Assembly: GCA_017552965.1 (NCBI GenBank)
Contig: JAFZNQ010000074.1
Span: 1 to 58,874, forward strand
Direction: 5' to 3'
Length of the DNA: 58,874 nucleotides
From: Abditibacteriota bacterium
GTDB taxonomy: Bacteria > Armatimonadota > UBA5829
The notes beneath the pieces are model-generated. The model was given only the letters and a program-made list of their open reading frames with translations. It searched no databases and had not been told where the DNA came from. Both the position numbers and the translations under genes were made by a program. Positions 16,942-27,366 of the stretch are shown one piece after another (positions within the stretch are counted from its first letter, which is position 1; every line of letters begins with the position of its first letter).

Positions 16942-16970
16942 TTGACTAATATTATAAGAAGTGCTATTAT
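16942..16970 (+). promoter_or_regulatory. Promoter of the atp operon
   Basis: TTGACT (16942-16947) and TATTAT (16965-16970) have a 17-bp spacer, just upstream of the first atp gene. Confidence 0.75.
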
Positions 16971-16992
16971 ATTTTAAGGGATATTTGGACAT

Positions 16993-17217
16993 ATGGAAGA
17001 CCAGGATCAGCCTCTGTCTCCCAGGGACACGGAGCTGTTTATCGCAGGCATCCAGATAGCCGTGTGCTTCCTGCTGTGCGCGGGAGCCGGCTACTGGCTG
17101 GATATGAAGTGCCACACCGGCAGCAGATACACCTGCTGGGGCGTGGCCCTGGGGCTGGTGTCCGGCCTGGGCAACTTTGTCCGGGCTCTCATAGGAGCGC
17201 TGCGTGATAAAAGGTGA
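16993..17217 (+). CDS. AtpZ/AtpI-like F0F1-ATPase assembly membrane protein
   Basis: This 74-residue protein has two transmembrane helices (about 17-35 and 49-68). It matches the small 'ATP synthase gene 1' family: the first helix contains GAGYWLD and the second GVALGLVSGLGNFVRAL. In other bacteria such proteins, together with AtpI, help c-ring assembly or divalent-cation supply. It is the first gene of the atp operon, and its end overlaps the next gene by 14 nt. Confidence 0.8.
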   Translation: MEDQDQPLSPRDTELFIAGIQIAVCFLLCAGAGYWLDMKCHTGSRYTCWGVALGLVSGLGNFVRALIGALRDKR

Positions 17218-17587
17218 CCTCCTGGCCTCGGTCAGGGATCTTCTGAGGATCTGTCTGGGGCTCATCATCATCGGGGCCGTCCTGTTTGCCCTGATCTTTT
17301 CGCTCCTGTTTGCCGCCGGCTTTGCCATAGGCTGCGGCCTGTGCGTGCTGGACCTGTGGATGCTGGCATACATGGTGTCCCGGCTCACGGCGGAGGACGG
17401 CATCGGAGCCAGATACGTCCTGCTGTTTTCGGGCAAGACCTTTGTCCTGCTGGGAGTATTGGCGGCGTGCGTCTTTCTCCTGTCCCGGCTGAGCATGCCC
17501 ATGTTCTGGGGCTTCATCTGCGGCCTGTTTCTGATCCCCGTCAGCAGCGCGCTGCTGGCGATCGTCAATCTGATAAGGAAAAAGTGA
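17204..17587 (+). CDS. atpI: ATP synthase subunit I (AtpI-like)
   Basis: This 127-residue protein starts with GTG behind AGGAG and has four predicted transmembrane helices, the topology of AtpI/UncI. It lies immediately before atpB and overlaps the AtpZ-like gene. AtpI acts as a chaperone for c-ring assembly in Na+- and H+-type F-ATPases. Sequence conservation in this family is low, so the call rests mainly on topology and position. Confidence 0.7.
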   Translation: MIKGDLLASVRDLLRICLGLIIIGAVLFALIFSLLFAAGFAIGCGLCVLDLWMLAYMVSRLTAEDGIGARYVLLFSGKTFVLLGVLAACVFLLSRLSMPMFWGFICGLFLIPVSSALLAIVNLIRKK

Positions 17588-17597
17588 GGGTGACTCT

Positions 17598-18317
17598 ATG
17601 ATAGAATACGGTTCCTGGTTATCCTTTTTATACAAGCTGGGGGTGCCCGGGTGGATACCCGACTCCCTGCTCATATCCTTTTTCATCATGCTGTGCCTGT
17701 GCATAGCAGCCTTTTGCCTGACCAGAAACCTCAGGCCCCGCAATCCCGGCAAGCCTCAGATAGCTCTCGAGTATATCATGAAGGCTCTCATGGGCTTTGT
17801 GGACAATCTGTGCCCCTCCGAGAAAAAGATCCTGAGGCCCGTCCTGGGGACCACCTTTCTCCTGATACTCTTTTCCAATTACATCGGCATAGTGCCCGGC
17901 TTCATCAGCCCCTCCTCCAAGGTGCTCTTCCCCGTGACCATGGCCCTCATGGCCTTTGTGTTCATCCAGGTCATGGGCTTCATGCGCAAGGGCTTCGGCT
18001 ACCTGAAGCATTTTGTGGGCGAGCCCGTCTGGCTGGCGCCCCTCAATATACCCATCCACGTCATAGGCGAGATCGCCAGGCCCATCTCCCTCTCCTGCCG
18101 TCTCTACGGCAACATCTACGGGGAAGAGATGGTGATCTGCGTGCTCATGTATATCACCCTGTACGTGATGGGCGCCAACATCGTCCCCCTGAGGATCATC
18201 CCCCTGCAGCTGCCCATGATGCTGTTCGGGCTGTTCTCGGGCTTTATACAGGCTTTTATCTTCACACTGTTGGTCGGCCAGTACATCAGTATGGCCGTAT
18301 CCCACGAAGAAGAATAG
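17598..18317 (+). CDS. atpB: ATP synthase F0 subunit a
   Basis: This 239-residue membrane subunit forms the ion half-channels. The diagnostic helix reads [17 protein letters not shown] and contains the essential Arg that faces the c-ring carboxylate. Upstream motifs [10 protein letters not shown] and [14 protein letters not shown] match the family. It is shorter than the E. coli protein but typical of Gram-positive lengths. It is followed 25 nt later by atpE. Confidence 0.95.
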   Translation: MIEYGSWLSFLYKLGVPGWIPDSLLISFFIMLCLCIAAFCLTRNLRPRNPGKPQIALEYIMKALMGFVDNLCPSEKKILRPVLGTTFLLILFSNYIGIVPGFISPSSKVLFPVTMALMAFVFIQVMGFMRKGFGYLKHFVGEPVWLAPLNIPIHVIGEIARPISLSCRLYGNIYGEEMVICVLMYITLYVMGANIVPLRIIPLQLPMMLFGLFSGFIQAFIFTLLVGQYISMAVSHEEE

Positions 18318-18342
18318 AAAATATATCACTAAGGAGTTTGAT

Positions 18343-18603
18343 ATGAATATGGTGATCTATTATGCGGCAATGGCTTTGGCCATCGGTTTCGGTCTGCCCA
18401 TCGCAGCTATGGGCTGCGGCATAGGACAGGGTCTGGCTATCAAGGGAGCCATGGAAGGCATGGCCCGTCAGCCCGAGGCCAGCGGCAAGATACAGACCGC
18501 TATGCTGATCGGTCTGGCCCTCATCGAGTCCCTGACCATCTACGCCTTCGTTGTCGCCCTTATCATGCTGTTCATGGGTATCCCTTCGCTGAAGATCAAG
18601 TAA
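18343..18603 (+). CDS. atpE: ATP synthase F0 subunit c, with Na+-binding signature
   Basis: This 86-residue hairpin subunit forms the rotor ring. The loop RQPEASG is canonical. The ion-binding residues of the Na+-translocating Ilyobacter c subunit (Gln32, Glu65, Ser66, Tyr70) are all matched here as Gln29 in GIGQG and Glu62, Ser63 and Tyr67 in IESLTIY. A Na+-coupled ring is therefore likely. The AAGGAG ribosome site is strong, as expected for the most abundant subunit. Confidence 0.96.
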   Translation: MNMVIYYAAMALAIGFGLPIAAMGCGIGQGLAIKGAMEGMARQPEASGKIQTAMLIGLALIESLTIYAFVVALIMLFMGIPSLKIK

Positions 18604-18618
18604 TCAAAGGCCCCGAGC

Positions 18619-19191
18619 ATGAAAAGAGTACTGTTTACGGCTCTGGCGCTGACCCTGACTCTGGGGTGCTGCGCCTTCGCGGCGGAGGAAGAAGCCGAGC
18701 CTATCTGGCAGCAGGGAGCGGTATTTCTGCTCCAGGCGGTAGGCTTTGTCATCACCGTCCTCCTGCTGAAAAAGTGGCTGTTCGTGCCTGTCTCCAACCT
18801 GTTTGCCCAGAGAGAGGCCGAGATAGAGGACAACTATCTGAAGAGCGAAGCCGCCAGAGACGCCGCCATGAGCGAAAAAGAGAAGTATGAGGCCCGGATG
18901 GCCCAGTGCGACGAAGAGATCTACAACAAGACCGCCGCTGCGGCCCGGGAGGCCCAGAAGCAGGCGGACAACACGGTCGCCAAGGCCAGAGAAGAGGCCG
19001 ACAGAAGGCTGAGGCTGGCCCAGGACGAGATAGCCATGGAAAAGGAAAAGGCTATGAAAGAGGTCCGCCGGGTGGCTGTCAATATGGGCATGCAGGTGGC
19101 CGAAAAGGTGCTGCGGGACAAGGTGACCCCGGAGGACAACAGCCGTCTCGTGGACGACTTTATCGACAGACTGGACGGGGAAGCCAAATGA
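18619..19191 (+). CDS. atpF: ATP synthase F0 subunit b with N-terminal signal-like segment
   Basis: This is a 190-residue stator subunit. The transmembrane helix (about 32-52, AVFLLQAVGFVITVLLL) and the long charged coiled coil are typical. The protein begins with an additional hydrophobic segment that looks like a cleavable signal peptide (KRVLFTALALTLTLGCCAFA) followed by acidic residues. Most bacterial b subunits lack this. The stop overlaps the atpH start (ATGA), so delta is translationally coupled. Confidence 0.93.
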   Translation: MKRVLFTALALTLTLGCCAFAAEEEAEPIWQQGAVFLLQAVGFVITVLLLKKWLFVPVSNLFAQREAEIEDNYLKSEAARDAAMSEKEKYEARMAQCDEEIYNKTAAAAREAQKQADNTVAKAREEADRRLRLAQDEIAMEKEKAMKEVRRVAVNMGMQVAEKVLRDKVTPEDNSRLVDDFIDRLDGEAK

Positions 19192-19733
19192 AAGAGCGCA
19201 CCCTTGTCCGGCGCTACACCCAGAGCCTTTTTGCCGTAGGCGAAAAGCAGGGCCTGACTGACCGTCTCCGGGAGGACCTGGACCGTATAGCCGGCGCCTG
19301 GGACAACGAGGACCTGCGAAGGGTCCTGGCGGCTCCCTCCATACTGATCTCGGACCGGGAGAAAAAAGAGGTCCTGGGGGCCCTTTTTTCCTCTCACGTC
19401 TCGCAGATCGCCATGAACTTTCTCTCGCTGCTGGTGGACAGGAACCGCACGGACATCCTCGGGGCGTGCCGGGAGGACTTTGAGGCTCTGGTGTATGAGA
19501 GCCGCAACATAGACGTGGCCCGGGTGGAAAGCGCCTTTCCCCTGACCGACGGCCAGCGCCAAAGGCTCACCGAGGCCCTGGAAAAGCATCTGGGCAAAAA
19601 GCTGATCGTGGGCAGCGTCACCGTAAACCCCGAGCTCATAGGAGGCCTGAGAGTCACCGTGTCCGACGACGTGCTGGACTTCTCACTGGCCGCTGCCATG
19701 ACCGATTTAAAGCGCTCTCTCTTGAGCCTTTAG
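19188..19733 (+). CDS. atpH: ATP synthase F1 subunit delta
   Basis: This 181-residue OSCP/delta subunit starts at the ATG that overlaps the atpF stop. It begins KERTLVRRYTQSLFAVGEKQG. The C-terminal signature VNPELIGGLRVTVSDDVLD is the classic delta motif. It links the peripheral b stalk to the alpha3beta3 head. A longer reading frame extending upstream into atpF is not the real start. Confidence 0.93.
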   Translation: MKERTLVRRYTQSLFAVGEKQGLTDRLREDLDRIAGAWDNEDLRRVLAAPSILISDREKKEVLGALFSSHVSQIAMNFLSLLVDRNRTDILGACREDFEALVYESRNIDVARVESAFPLTDGQRQRLTEALEKHLGKKLIVGSVTVNPELIGGLRVTVSDDVLDFSLAAAMTDLKRSLLSL

Positions 19734-19746
19734 GAGATGATAAAAT

Positions 19747-21261
19747 ATGGCTGTTAGTATCAGACCTGACGAGATCGCAGGCATTCTGCAGACTCACATA
19801 GAAGCCTACGGCGAAAAAATATACGAGACCAACATAGGCACCGTGCTGGAGGTTTCAGACGGCATCGCCAGAGTGTACGGCCTGTCCGACGCTATGATGA
19901 GCGAGCTGATAGAGTTTCCCAACGGTGTCATGGGAATGGTGATGAACCTGGAGGAGGACAACGTAGGCTGCATCCTTCTGGGCTCCGAGGAGGGCATCGG
20001 CGAAGGCGACCGGGTCAAAAGGACCGGCCGCGTCATCGACGTGCCCGTAGGCGAAGGCCTGCTGGGCCGGGTGGTGGACGCTCTGGGCAACCCTCTGGAC
20101 GGCAAGGGAGCCGTGGTGGCCCATGAGAGGCGCAACGTGGAGACCAAGGCGCCGGGCATCATAGCCCGCCAGCCCGTGAAGGAATCCCTGGCCACGGGCC
20201 TCAAGGCCATCGACTCCATGATACCCATCGGCAGAGGCCAGAGAGAGCTCATTATCGGCGACCGCCAGACAGGCAAGACCGCCATCGCGGTGGATACTAT
20301 CATCAATCAGAAGCATTCGGACGTGGTGTGCATCTACGTGGCCATAGGACAGAAGCTGTCCACCGTGGCCTCCGTGGTGAGCACTCTGGAAAAGCACGGC
20401 GCCATGGAATACACCACCGTGGTGTCCGCCTCCGCTTCCGACGCCGCCGCCCTGCAATACATAGCGCCCTACAGCGGCTGCGCCATGGGCGAGTATTTCA
20501 GAGACAACAAGAAGCACGCCCTCATCATCTACGACGACCTGTCCAAGCACGCCGTGGCCTACCGCGAGGTATCCCTGCTGCTGAAGCGTCCCCCCGGACG
20601 CGAGGCCTATCCCGGCGATATATTCTATCTCCACGCCAGACTGCTGGAGAGAGCCGCCAAGCTGTCCAACGAGCTGGGCGGGGGCTCTCTGACCGCTCTG
20701 CCCATAGTGGAGACCCAGGCGGGCGATATCTCCGCCTATATCCCCACCAATATCATATCCATCACAGACGGACAGATATTCCTGATCAGCGACCTCTTCT
20801 ACTCCGGCGTCCGCCCCGCCATCGACGTGGGCCAGTCGGTGTCCAGAGTAGGCTCTTCGGCTCAGACCAAGGCCATGAAAAAGGTGACCGGCAGCCTGAA
20901 GATAGACCTGGCCCGCTATTGGGACGTGGTGGAATTCGCGAAGTTTTCCTCCGATCTGGACAAGGCCACTATGGACCAGCTGACCAGAGGCAAGAGGATC
21001 GTGGAGATCCTGAAGCAGCCCCAGTACGAGCCTTTGGAGCTGACGGACGAATGCTTTATCATCTACGCCGCCTCCAACGGTATGCTGGACGACGTGGAGC
21101 CCGAGGACTGCGCCGCCTTTGAAAAGGGTCTCAGAGAGTATATGAACGAAAAGCACCCCCAGATCGCCCAGAGGATAGGGGAGACCGGGGTCATCGACGA
21201 CAGCTCCATGGAAGCCCTCAAAAAGGCCGTCCTGGAATACAAGGACACTCTGAAGCACTGA
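19747..21261 (+). CDS. atpA: ATP synthase F1 subunit alpha
   Basis: This is a 504-residue non-catalytic nucleotide-binding subunit. It shows the Walker [10 protein letters not shown], the Walker B region [20 protein letters not shown] with the arginine finger region ...[11 protein letters not shown], and PSIR-type opening VSIRPDEI. The length is standard. AGGAG precedes the ATG. Confidence 0.97.
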   Translation: MAVSIRPDEIAGILQTHIEAYGEKIYETNIGTVLEVSDGIARVYGLSDAMMSELIEFPNGVMGMVMNLEEDNVGCILLGSEEGIGEGDRVKRTGRVIDVPVGEGLLGRVVDALGNPLDGKGAVVAHERRNVETKAPGIIARQPVKESLATGLKAIDSMIPIGRGQRELIIGDRQTGKTAIAVDTIINQKHSDVVCIYVAIGQKLSTVASVVSTLEKHGAMEYTTVVSASASDAAALQYIAPYSGCAMGEYFRDNKKHALIIYDDLSKHAVAYREVSLLLKRPPGREAYPGDIFYLHARLLERAAKLSNELGGGSLTALPIVETQAGDISAYIPTNIISITDGQIFLISDLFYSGVRPAIDVGQSVSRVGSSAQTKAMKKVTGSLKIDLARYWDVVEFAKFSSDLDKATMDQLTRGKRIVEILKQPQYEPLELTDECFIIYAASNGMLDDVEPEDCAAFEKGLREYMNEKHPQIAQRIGETGVIDDSSMEALKKAVLEYKDTLKH

Positions 21262-21262
21262 A

Positions 21263-22126
21263 ATGGCTAACACCAAAGATATCAAAAAGAGGATCAAGTC
21301 CACCAGATCCATCGAAAAGATCACCGCGGCTATGAAGGTGACCAGCACCACCAAGCTGAAGCGTTACCAGCTGGCCGCCGAGCAGGCCCGGCCCTACGCC
21401 GACGCCATCATGGATATGGTGCGGACCCTGTCCGCAGGGGCTTCCCAGATCAACAGCCCCCTCTTTGAAGTGAGGGAAAAGGCCCGGGTGCTCATCATAG
21501 TCCTGGGCGCCGACGGCGGTCTGTGCGGCTCCTACGGCGCCAACGTGCTGAAAAAGGCGGAGGAAGCCATCAGCCACAACAGCCGCTCGGAGATACACGT
21601 GCTGCCCTGCGGCAAGAAGTGCGTGGCCTGGTTTGCCAAGAAGCCCTACGCCTGCGAAAAGCAGGCGGAGGACCTGGGCCGCCTCACCTACGCCCAGGTG
21701 AAGGAGATCACCGGCTACGCCATAGATTCCTTCAGGAGCGGCCTCATAGACGCCGTGTATCTGGTGTATTCCCGTTTTGTGTCCGCCATGTCGCAGAAGC
21801 CCACGGTAAAAAAGCTGCTGCCCATGACGCCTATGCACGAGGGCATCATAGATTCGTCCAGGCTGACCATGGACATGATCTTTGAGCCTGCCATGGACGA
21901 GATCCTGGGGGATCTGCTGCCCAAGTATCTGAATACGGTGGTCTATCAGGCCGTGAACGAGGCTATAGCCAGCGAGCACGGCGCCCGCATGACCGCCATG
22001 ACAAGCGCCAACACCAACGCTCAGGACCTGCTGCAGGAGCTGAGCCTGCAATACAACAAGGCCCGCCAGGCTATCATCACCAACGAGCTGATAGACATAG
22101 TCAACGGTGTCAGCGGTATAAAATAA
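21263..22126 (+). CDS. atpG: ATP synthase F1 subunit gamma
   Basis: This 287-residue central-stalk subunit begins ANTKDIKKRIKSTRSIEKIT and ends with the helix YNKARQAIITNELIDIVNG, both hallmarks of gamma. It begins one base after the atpA stop. The middle domain contains a Cys-rich patch (LPCGKKCVAW ... YACEK), which is unusual. Confidence 0.95.
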   Translation: MANTKDIKKRIKSTRSIEKITAAMKVTSTTKLKRYQLAAEQARPYADAIMDMVRTLSAGASQINSPLFEVREKARVLIIVLGADGGLCGSYGANVLKKAEEAISHNSRSEIHVLPCGKKCVAWFAKKPYACEKQAEDLGRLTYAQVKEITGYAIDSFRSGLIDAVYLVYSRFVSAMSQKPTVKKLLPMTPMHEGIIDSSRLTMDMIFEPAMDEILGDLLPKYLNTVVYQAVNEAIASEHGARMTAMTSANTNAQDLLQELSLQYNKARQAIITNELIDIVNGVSGIK

Positions 22127-22142
22127 GTTTTTGGAGGAGTAA

Positions 22143-23546
<1,404 letters not shown>

Positions 23547-23548
23547 CC

Positions 23549-23818
23549 ATGAGCACTCTGAACGTAGAGATAGTGTCGCCTCAAAAGGTCCTGCTTTCCA
23601 GCAAGGAGGTCACGGGGGTGGTGCTTCCCGGCAAGAAGGGCAGCATGGGCATATTGCCCCACCACGCCCCCCTCATCACCTCTCTGGGAGCGGGGACCAT
23701 CGAATATACCATAGGCAATGAAAGAGGTTCTCTGGACATAGAGAGCGGCTTTGCGGAGATAGTGGACAACAAGCTCATCATCCTCGTCAGCCTGCCAGCC
23801 GATCCACGGGACCGATGA
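23549..23818 (+). CDS. atpC: ATP synthase F1 subunit epsilon, short form lacking the C-terminal helical domain
   Basis: This 89-residue protein covers only the N-terminal beta-sandwich of epsilon ([47 protein letters not shown]). Usual length is 130-140 residues with two C-terminal helices that inhibit ATP hydrolysis. Here translation stops right after the sandwich, and a strong terminator follows, so the truncation is genuine in this sequence. Auto-inhibition by epsilon should be absent or different. Confidence 0.93.
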   Translation: MSTLNVEIVSPQKVLLSSKEVTGVVLPGKKGSMGILPHHAPLITSLGAGTIEYTIGNERGSLDIESGFAEIVDNKLIILVSLPADPRDR

Positions 23819-23822
23819 ACCG

Positions 23823-23845
23823 AGCCGTCTTGCGACGGCTTTTTT
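23823..23845 (+). terminator. Terminator of the atp operon
   Basis: AGCCGTC-ttgc-GACGGCT is followed by a run of T residues, 5 nt after the atpC stop. Confidence 0.9.
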
Positions 23846-23867
23846 ATCACAACAGAAGGAGATAATC

Positions 23868-24971
23868 ATGTGCGCGAAAAAAGCCAAGCAAAACGAGCCG
23901 GCCATGCCGGTCTCGCAGGAAGAAAAGCAGCAGGCTCTGGATACTGCCCTGGCGCAGATCGAAAAGGACCTGGGCAAGGGCAGGGTGTTCCGGCTGGGTG
24001 AAAAGCCCAGGCAGAACGTGGACGTCATACCCACGGGCTCTCTCGCTCTGGACTTTGCCCTGGGCGTGGGCGGCCTGCCCCGGGGGAGGATCATCGAGAT
24101 ATTCGGCGGCGAGTCCTCCGGCAAGACCACCCTGGCCTATCACTGCATAGCCGAGTGCCAGAAGGCCGGCGGCATAGCCGCCTTTGTGGACGCGGAGCAG
24201 TCGGTGGATCCCATGTACGCCGAGACTCTCGGTGTGGATATAGACAACCTGTTCGTCTCCCAGCCCGAGTCGGCAGAGGAGGCCCTGGAGATCATGGAAG
24301 CCCTGGTGCGGTCCAACGCCGTGGATATGGTGGTCCTGGATTCCGTGGCGGCCCTGGTGCCCAAGCAGGAGATCGAGGGCGACATGGGAGCCTCCCACGT
24401 GGGCCTGCAGGCCAGGCTCATGAGCCAGGCCCTGAGAAAGCTGGGTCCCCTCCTGGCAAAGAGCAACTGCGTGGCCATATTCATCAACCAGCTCCGGGAA
24501 AAGGTGGGGGTCACCTACGGCAATCCCGAGATCACTCCCGGCGGCAGGGCCCTGAAGTATTGGGCTTCGGTCCGCATCGAGATGCGGGGCGGAGACAAGA
24601 TCAAGGCCGGCGGCGAGACCCTGGGCTACATAGCCAAGATGAAGGTGGCCAAGAACAAGGTGGCGCCTCCCTTCAAGACCGCCAACGTGGAGATAGTCTT
24701 CGGCAAGGGCATCTCCAAAATGGGCGAGCTGATAGACATCGCGGTGGAAGCCGACATCATACGCAAGACCGGCGCCTGGTACAACTATGGAGACAGAAGG
24801 CTGGGCCAGGGCCGGGACAAGGCCAAGGAGACCCTGGACGCCGAGCCGGAGACCAGAGCGGAGATAGAGGCCAGAGTCAAGGAATATCTGGGTTCGCAGA
24901 TGCAGCAGGAGACCACAGGCGAAGCAAAGCTGGTCAGCGAGGAAGAGGAATACGCCGAAGGCGGCGAATAG
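23868..24971 (+). CDS. recA: Recombinase RecA
   Basis: This 367-residue strand-exchange protein has Walker [10 protein letters not shown] (Lys86), the catalytic Glu110 in VDAEQS, and Walker [15 protein letters not shown]. The L2-region signature is [30 protein letters not shown]. The usual DAEHALD motif reads DAEQSVD here. The acidic C-terminal tail ([11 protein letters not shown]) is retained. It is followed by recX after 3 nt. No SOS-box-like palindrome is evident in the 22 nt between the atp terminator and the start. Confidence 0.97.
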   Translation: MCAKKAKQNEPAMPVSQEEKQQALDTALAQIEKDLGKGRVFRLGEKPRQNVDVIPTGSLALDFALGVGGLPRGRIIEIFGGESSGKTTLAYHCIAECQKAGGIAAFVDAEQSVDPMYAETLGVDIDNLFVSQPESAEEALEIMEALVRSNAVDMVVLDSVAALVPKQEIEGDMGASHVGLQARLMSQALRKLGPLLAKSNCVAIFINQLREKVGVTYGNPEITPGGRALKYWASVRIEMRGGDKIKAGGETLGYIAKMKVAKNKVAPPFKTANVEIVFGKGISKMGELIDIAVEADIIRKTGAWYNYGDRRLGQGRDKAKETLDAEPETRAEIEARVKEYLGSQMQQETTGEAKLVSEEEEYAEGGE

Positions 24972-24974
24972 TAT

Positions 24975-25601
24975 ATGAAGATCACCGCCATCAAGCCCCA
25001 GCAGAACAACCCGGAGCGGGTGAACATATACATCGACGGGGAGTTCTTTTGCGGGCTGGACGCCTTTCACCTCTACGGCCTGTCTCTCAAAAAGGGGGCA
25101 GAGCTCACGGAGGAGCAGCTCCGGACCCTGGCCGGCATCAGGGACCAGGAGGCCTGCACCCGCAAGGCCATGAATCTGCTGGCCTACCGGGACAGGTCCG
25201 GCTTTGAGCTGAAAAAGAGGCTGAGGGCCGAAGGCTACGGGGAGGCAAATATAGAGGAGACCCTGAAGCTCCTGCGGGGCATGGGGCTCCTCAACGACGC
25301 GGAGTTCGTGCGGAATTACGCCGCCTCCGCCAACGGCCGGCTCCCCCGGGGCAGGGTGCTGTCAAAGCTGGCGGAGCTGGGAGTGCCCTTTTCCTTCGCG
25401 GAGCCTATCGTGGAGGAGGTCATGGACCCCGGCTGCGAGCTGGCGGCAGCCACGGAGCTGGCCGCCAAAAAGCTGAGGCTCCTCCGGGGCGGGACCGGCT
25501 ATGAGAGGAGAGACAGGCTCTACAGATATCTGCGGGGCAGGGGATTTGACGGCGATACCATATCAAAGGCCCTTTCGGAGATCCCGGAAGAGTTGCAATA
25601 A
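24975..25601 (+). CDS. recX: Regulatory protein RecX
   Basis: This 208-residue protein carries three-helix RecX repeats: MNLLAYRDRSGFELKKRLRAEGY, then LLNDAEFVRNYAAS, then LYRYLRGRGFDGDTISKAL. RecX modulates RecA filaments. Its position 3 nt after recA is the usual arrangement. The N-terminal extension (residues 1-45, a beta-rich NIYIDGEFFCGLD segment) is typical of longer RecX proteins. Confidence 0.92.
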   Translation: MKITAIKPQQNNPERVNIYIDGEFFCGLDAFHLYGLSLKKGAELTEEQLRTLAGIRDQEACTRKAMNLLAYRDRSGFELKKRLRAEGYGEANIEETLKLLRGMGLLNDAEFVRNYAASANGRLPRGRVLSKLAELGVPFSFAEPIVEEVMDPGCELAAATELAAKKLRLLRGGTGYERRDRLYRYLRGRGFDGDTISKALSEIPEELQ

Positions 25602-25622
25602 TCCCCTAAAAAGTATTATAAT
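25593..25622 (+). promoter_or_regulatory. Promoter of rny
   Basis: TTGCAA (25593-25598, inside the end of recX) and TATAAT (25617-25622) are separated by 18 bp. Confidence 0.55.
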
Positions 25623-25693
25623 ATATAGTGTGATTGTAAAAAAGGATCGATTCGGGTAGCTTATGAACTGCTTCATCTTCATGGAGGTGAAGC

Positions 25694-27253
25694 ATGGATA
25701 ATTCACAGTTAAGCAATCTAGTAGTATGTATATTCGCCGGCATGGCTTTATGTGCCGTTATTATATTAATTGCTTACTTAACGTTTTTCAAAAAGCAGAG
25801 CGAACAAGTCAAGAAGGATAGAGACGATCTTACCCATCGCGAAGAAAAGCTGAAGATAGATACCGAGAACGCCAAAAAGGAAGCGGTGCTGGCTGCCCGC
25901 GAGGAAGCCATCAGCCTGCGGGCGGAGATCGACAAAGAGCAGAAAGAAAAGAAAGCAGAGATTCAGAGGCAGGAAAGAAAGCTCACCCAAAAAGAAGAAT
26001 CCTTGGATAAGAGAGTGGAGAACCTGGACCGCAAGGAAAAGGCCCTCCAGGAATCCGAAAAGCAGATCAAGGAAAAACGCGCCAAAGCAGAAGAGCTGGT
26101 CCGGCAAAAGGAGCAGGAGCTGCAAAAGGTGGCGGGCCTTTCGGCGGAGGAGGCCAGAAACATGGTCATCGCCAAGGCCGAAAAGGATATGGAGCGCCAC
26201 GTGGCCCGCATCATCAGGAACGCCGAAGAGCAGGCCAACGAGGAGGCTGAAAAGACAGCCAAGAACATTATCGTGTCCGCCATACAGCGGTGCGCCGTGG
26301 AACAGGCTGCCGAGTCCACCGTGTCGGTGGTGCCCCTTCCCAGTGAAGAGATGAAGGGCCGCATCATAGGCAGAGAAGGCCGCAACATACGCACCTTCGA
26401 GACCCTGACGGGAGTCGATCTCATAGTGGACGACACCCCCGAAGCGGTGGTCATCTCCGGCTATGACGCCGTGAGAAGAGAGATAGCCGGCATAGCCCTC
26501 AAAAGCCTCATAGTGGACGGGCGCATACACCCGGGCCGCATAGAGGAGACGGTGGAAAAGGCCACCAGGGAAGTCAACCAGAAGATGAAGGAGGCCGCCG
26601 ACAAGGCCATCTTTGAGACCGGCGTCACAGGTCTGGACAGCGAGCTGGTAAAGCTCCTGGGCAGGCTCCGGTTCAGGACCAGCTACGGGCAGAACATGCT
26701 GCAGCATTCCGTAGAGGTGAGCCATCTGGCCGGCTCCATAGCCGCCGAGCTGGGGGTCAACGTGTCCCTGGCCCGCAGAGCGGGCCTGCTCCACGACCTG
26801 GGCAAGGCTCTGGACTCTGAGATAGAGAAGCCCCACGCCATCATTTCCATGGAGGTGCTGCTCAAATACAGAGAGTCCAGGGACGTGGCCGAGGCCGCCG
26901 GCGCCCACCACTATGACATAGAGCCCAAGACGGCAGAGGCTGTGATAGTGCAGGCTGCCGACGCCATATCCGCTTCGCGCCCCGGCGCCAGAAGAGAGAC
27001 TCTGGAGACCTACGTGAAGAGGCTGCAGAAGCTGGAGACCATAGCCGACTCCTATCCCGGCGTTGACAAGACCTACGCGGTCCAGGCCGGCAGGGAGATC
27101 CGGGTCATGGTAAAGCCCACCGAGGTGGACGACGAAAAGGCTGTGAAGCTGGCCTACGATACGGCCCGGAGGATCGAGTCCGAGATGGAATATCCCGGCC
27201 AGATCAAGGTGACCGTCATCAGAGAGGTCCGCAGCACGGACTATGCCAAATAA
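25694..27253 (+). CDS. rny: Ribonuclease Y
   Basis: This is a 519-residue membrane-anchored endoribonuclease. It has an N-terminal transmembrane helix (about 8-32), then a long coiled coil of about 170 residues. The KH domain includes KGRIIGREGRNIRTFE. The metal-dependent HD domain carries His367-Asp368 (LLHDLGKAL) and AAGAHHYD. The gene is complete and follows recX with its own promoter and a GGAGGTGA ribosome site. RNase Y initiates mRNA turnover in bacteria that lack RNase E. Confidence 0.96.
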   Translation: MDNSQLSNLVVCIFAGMALCAVIILIAYLTFFKKQSEQVKKDRDDLTHREEKLKIDTENAKKEAVLAAREEAISLRAEIDKEQKEKKAEIQRQERKLTQKEESLDKRVENLDRKEKALQESEKQIKEKRAKAEELVRQKEQELQKVAGLSAEEARNMVIAKAEKDMERHVARIIRNAEEQANEEAEKTAKNIIVSAIQRCAVEQAAESTVSVVPLPSEEMKGRIIGREGRNIRTFETLTGVDLIVDDTPEAVVISGYDAVRREIAGIALKSLIVDGRIHPGRIEETVEKATREVNQKMKEAADKAIFETGVTGLDSELVKLLGRLRFRTSYGQNMLQHSVEVSHLAGSIAAELGVNVSLARRAGLLHDLGKALDSEIEKPHAIISMEVLLKYRESRDVAEAAGAHHYDIEPKTAEAVIVQAADAISASRPGARRETLETYVKRLQKLETIADSYPGVDKTYAVQAGREIRVMVKPTEVDDEKAVKLAYDTARRIESEMEYPGQIKVTVIREVRSTDYAK

Positions 27254-27261
27254 CAGACTGC

Positions 27262-27297
27262 AAGGAGCGGAACGCGCAGGCGTTCCGCTCCTTTTTG
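27262..27297 (+). terminator. Terminator of rny
   Basis: A perfect 14-bp stem (AAGGAGCGGAACGC with GCGTTCCGCTCCTT) and a 4-nt loop are followed by T residues. Confidence 0.9.
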
Positions 27298-27307
27298 CGT
27301 CAGGGGT

Positions 27308-27336
27308 TTGACAAAGCGGCTCAGTTGGTCTATAAT
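27308..27336 (+). promoter_or_regulatory. Consensus promoter for the secreted-enzyme pair
   Basis: TTGACA and TATAAT are separated by 17 bp. The promoter lies inside a possible N-terminal extension of the downstream reading frame and so rules that extension out. Confidence 0.85.
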
Positions 27337-27366
27337 GAAAAAGATACCGGAGAGAGGCTGCGAACA

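Noticed and set aside
23846-23867. SOS/LexA box upstream of recA
   Set aside because: No palindrome of the known LexA-box types could be found in the short gap between the atp terminator and recA.
27295-27366. Longer N-terminus for the secreted unknown protein
   Set aside because: A consensus promoter (27308-27336) lies inside the extension, and the GTG at 27367 gives a normal signal peptide.
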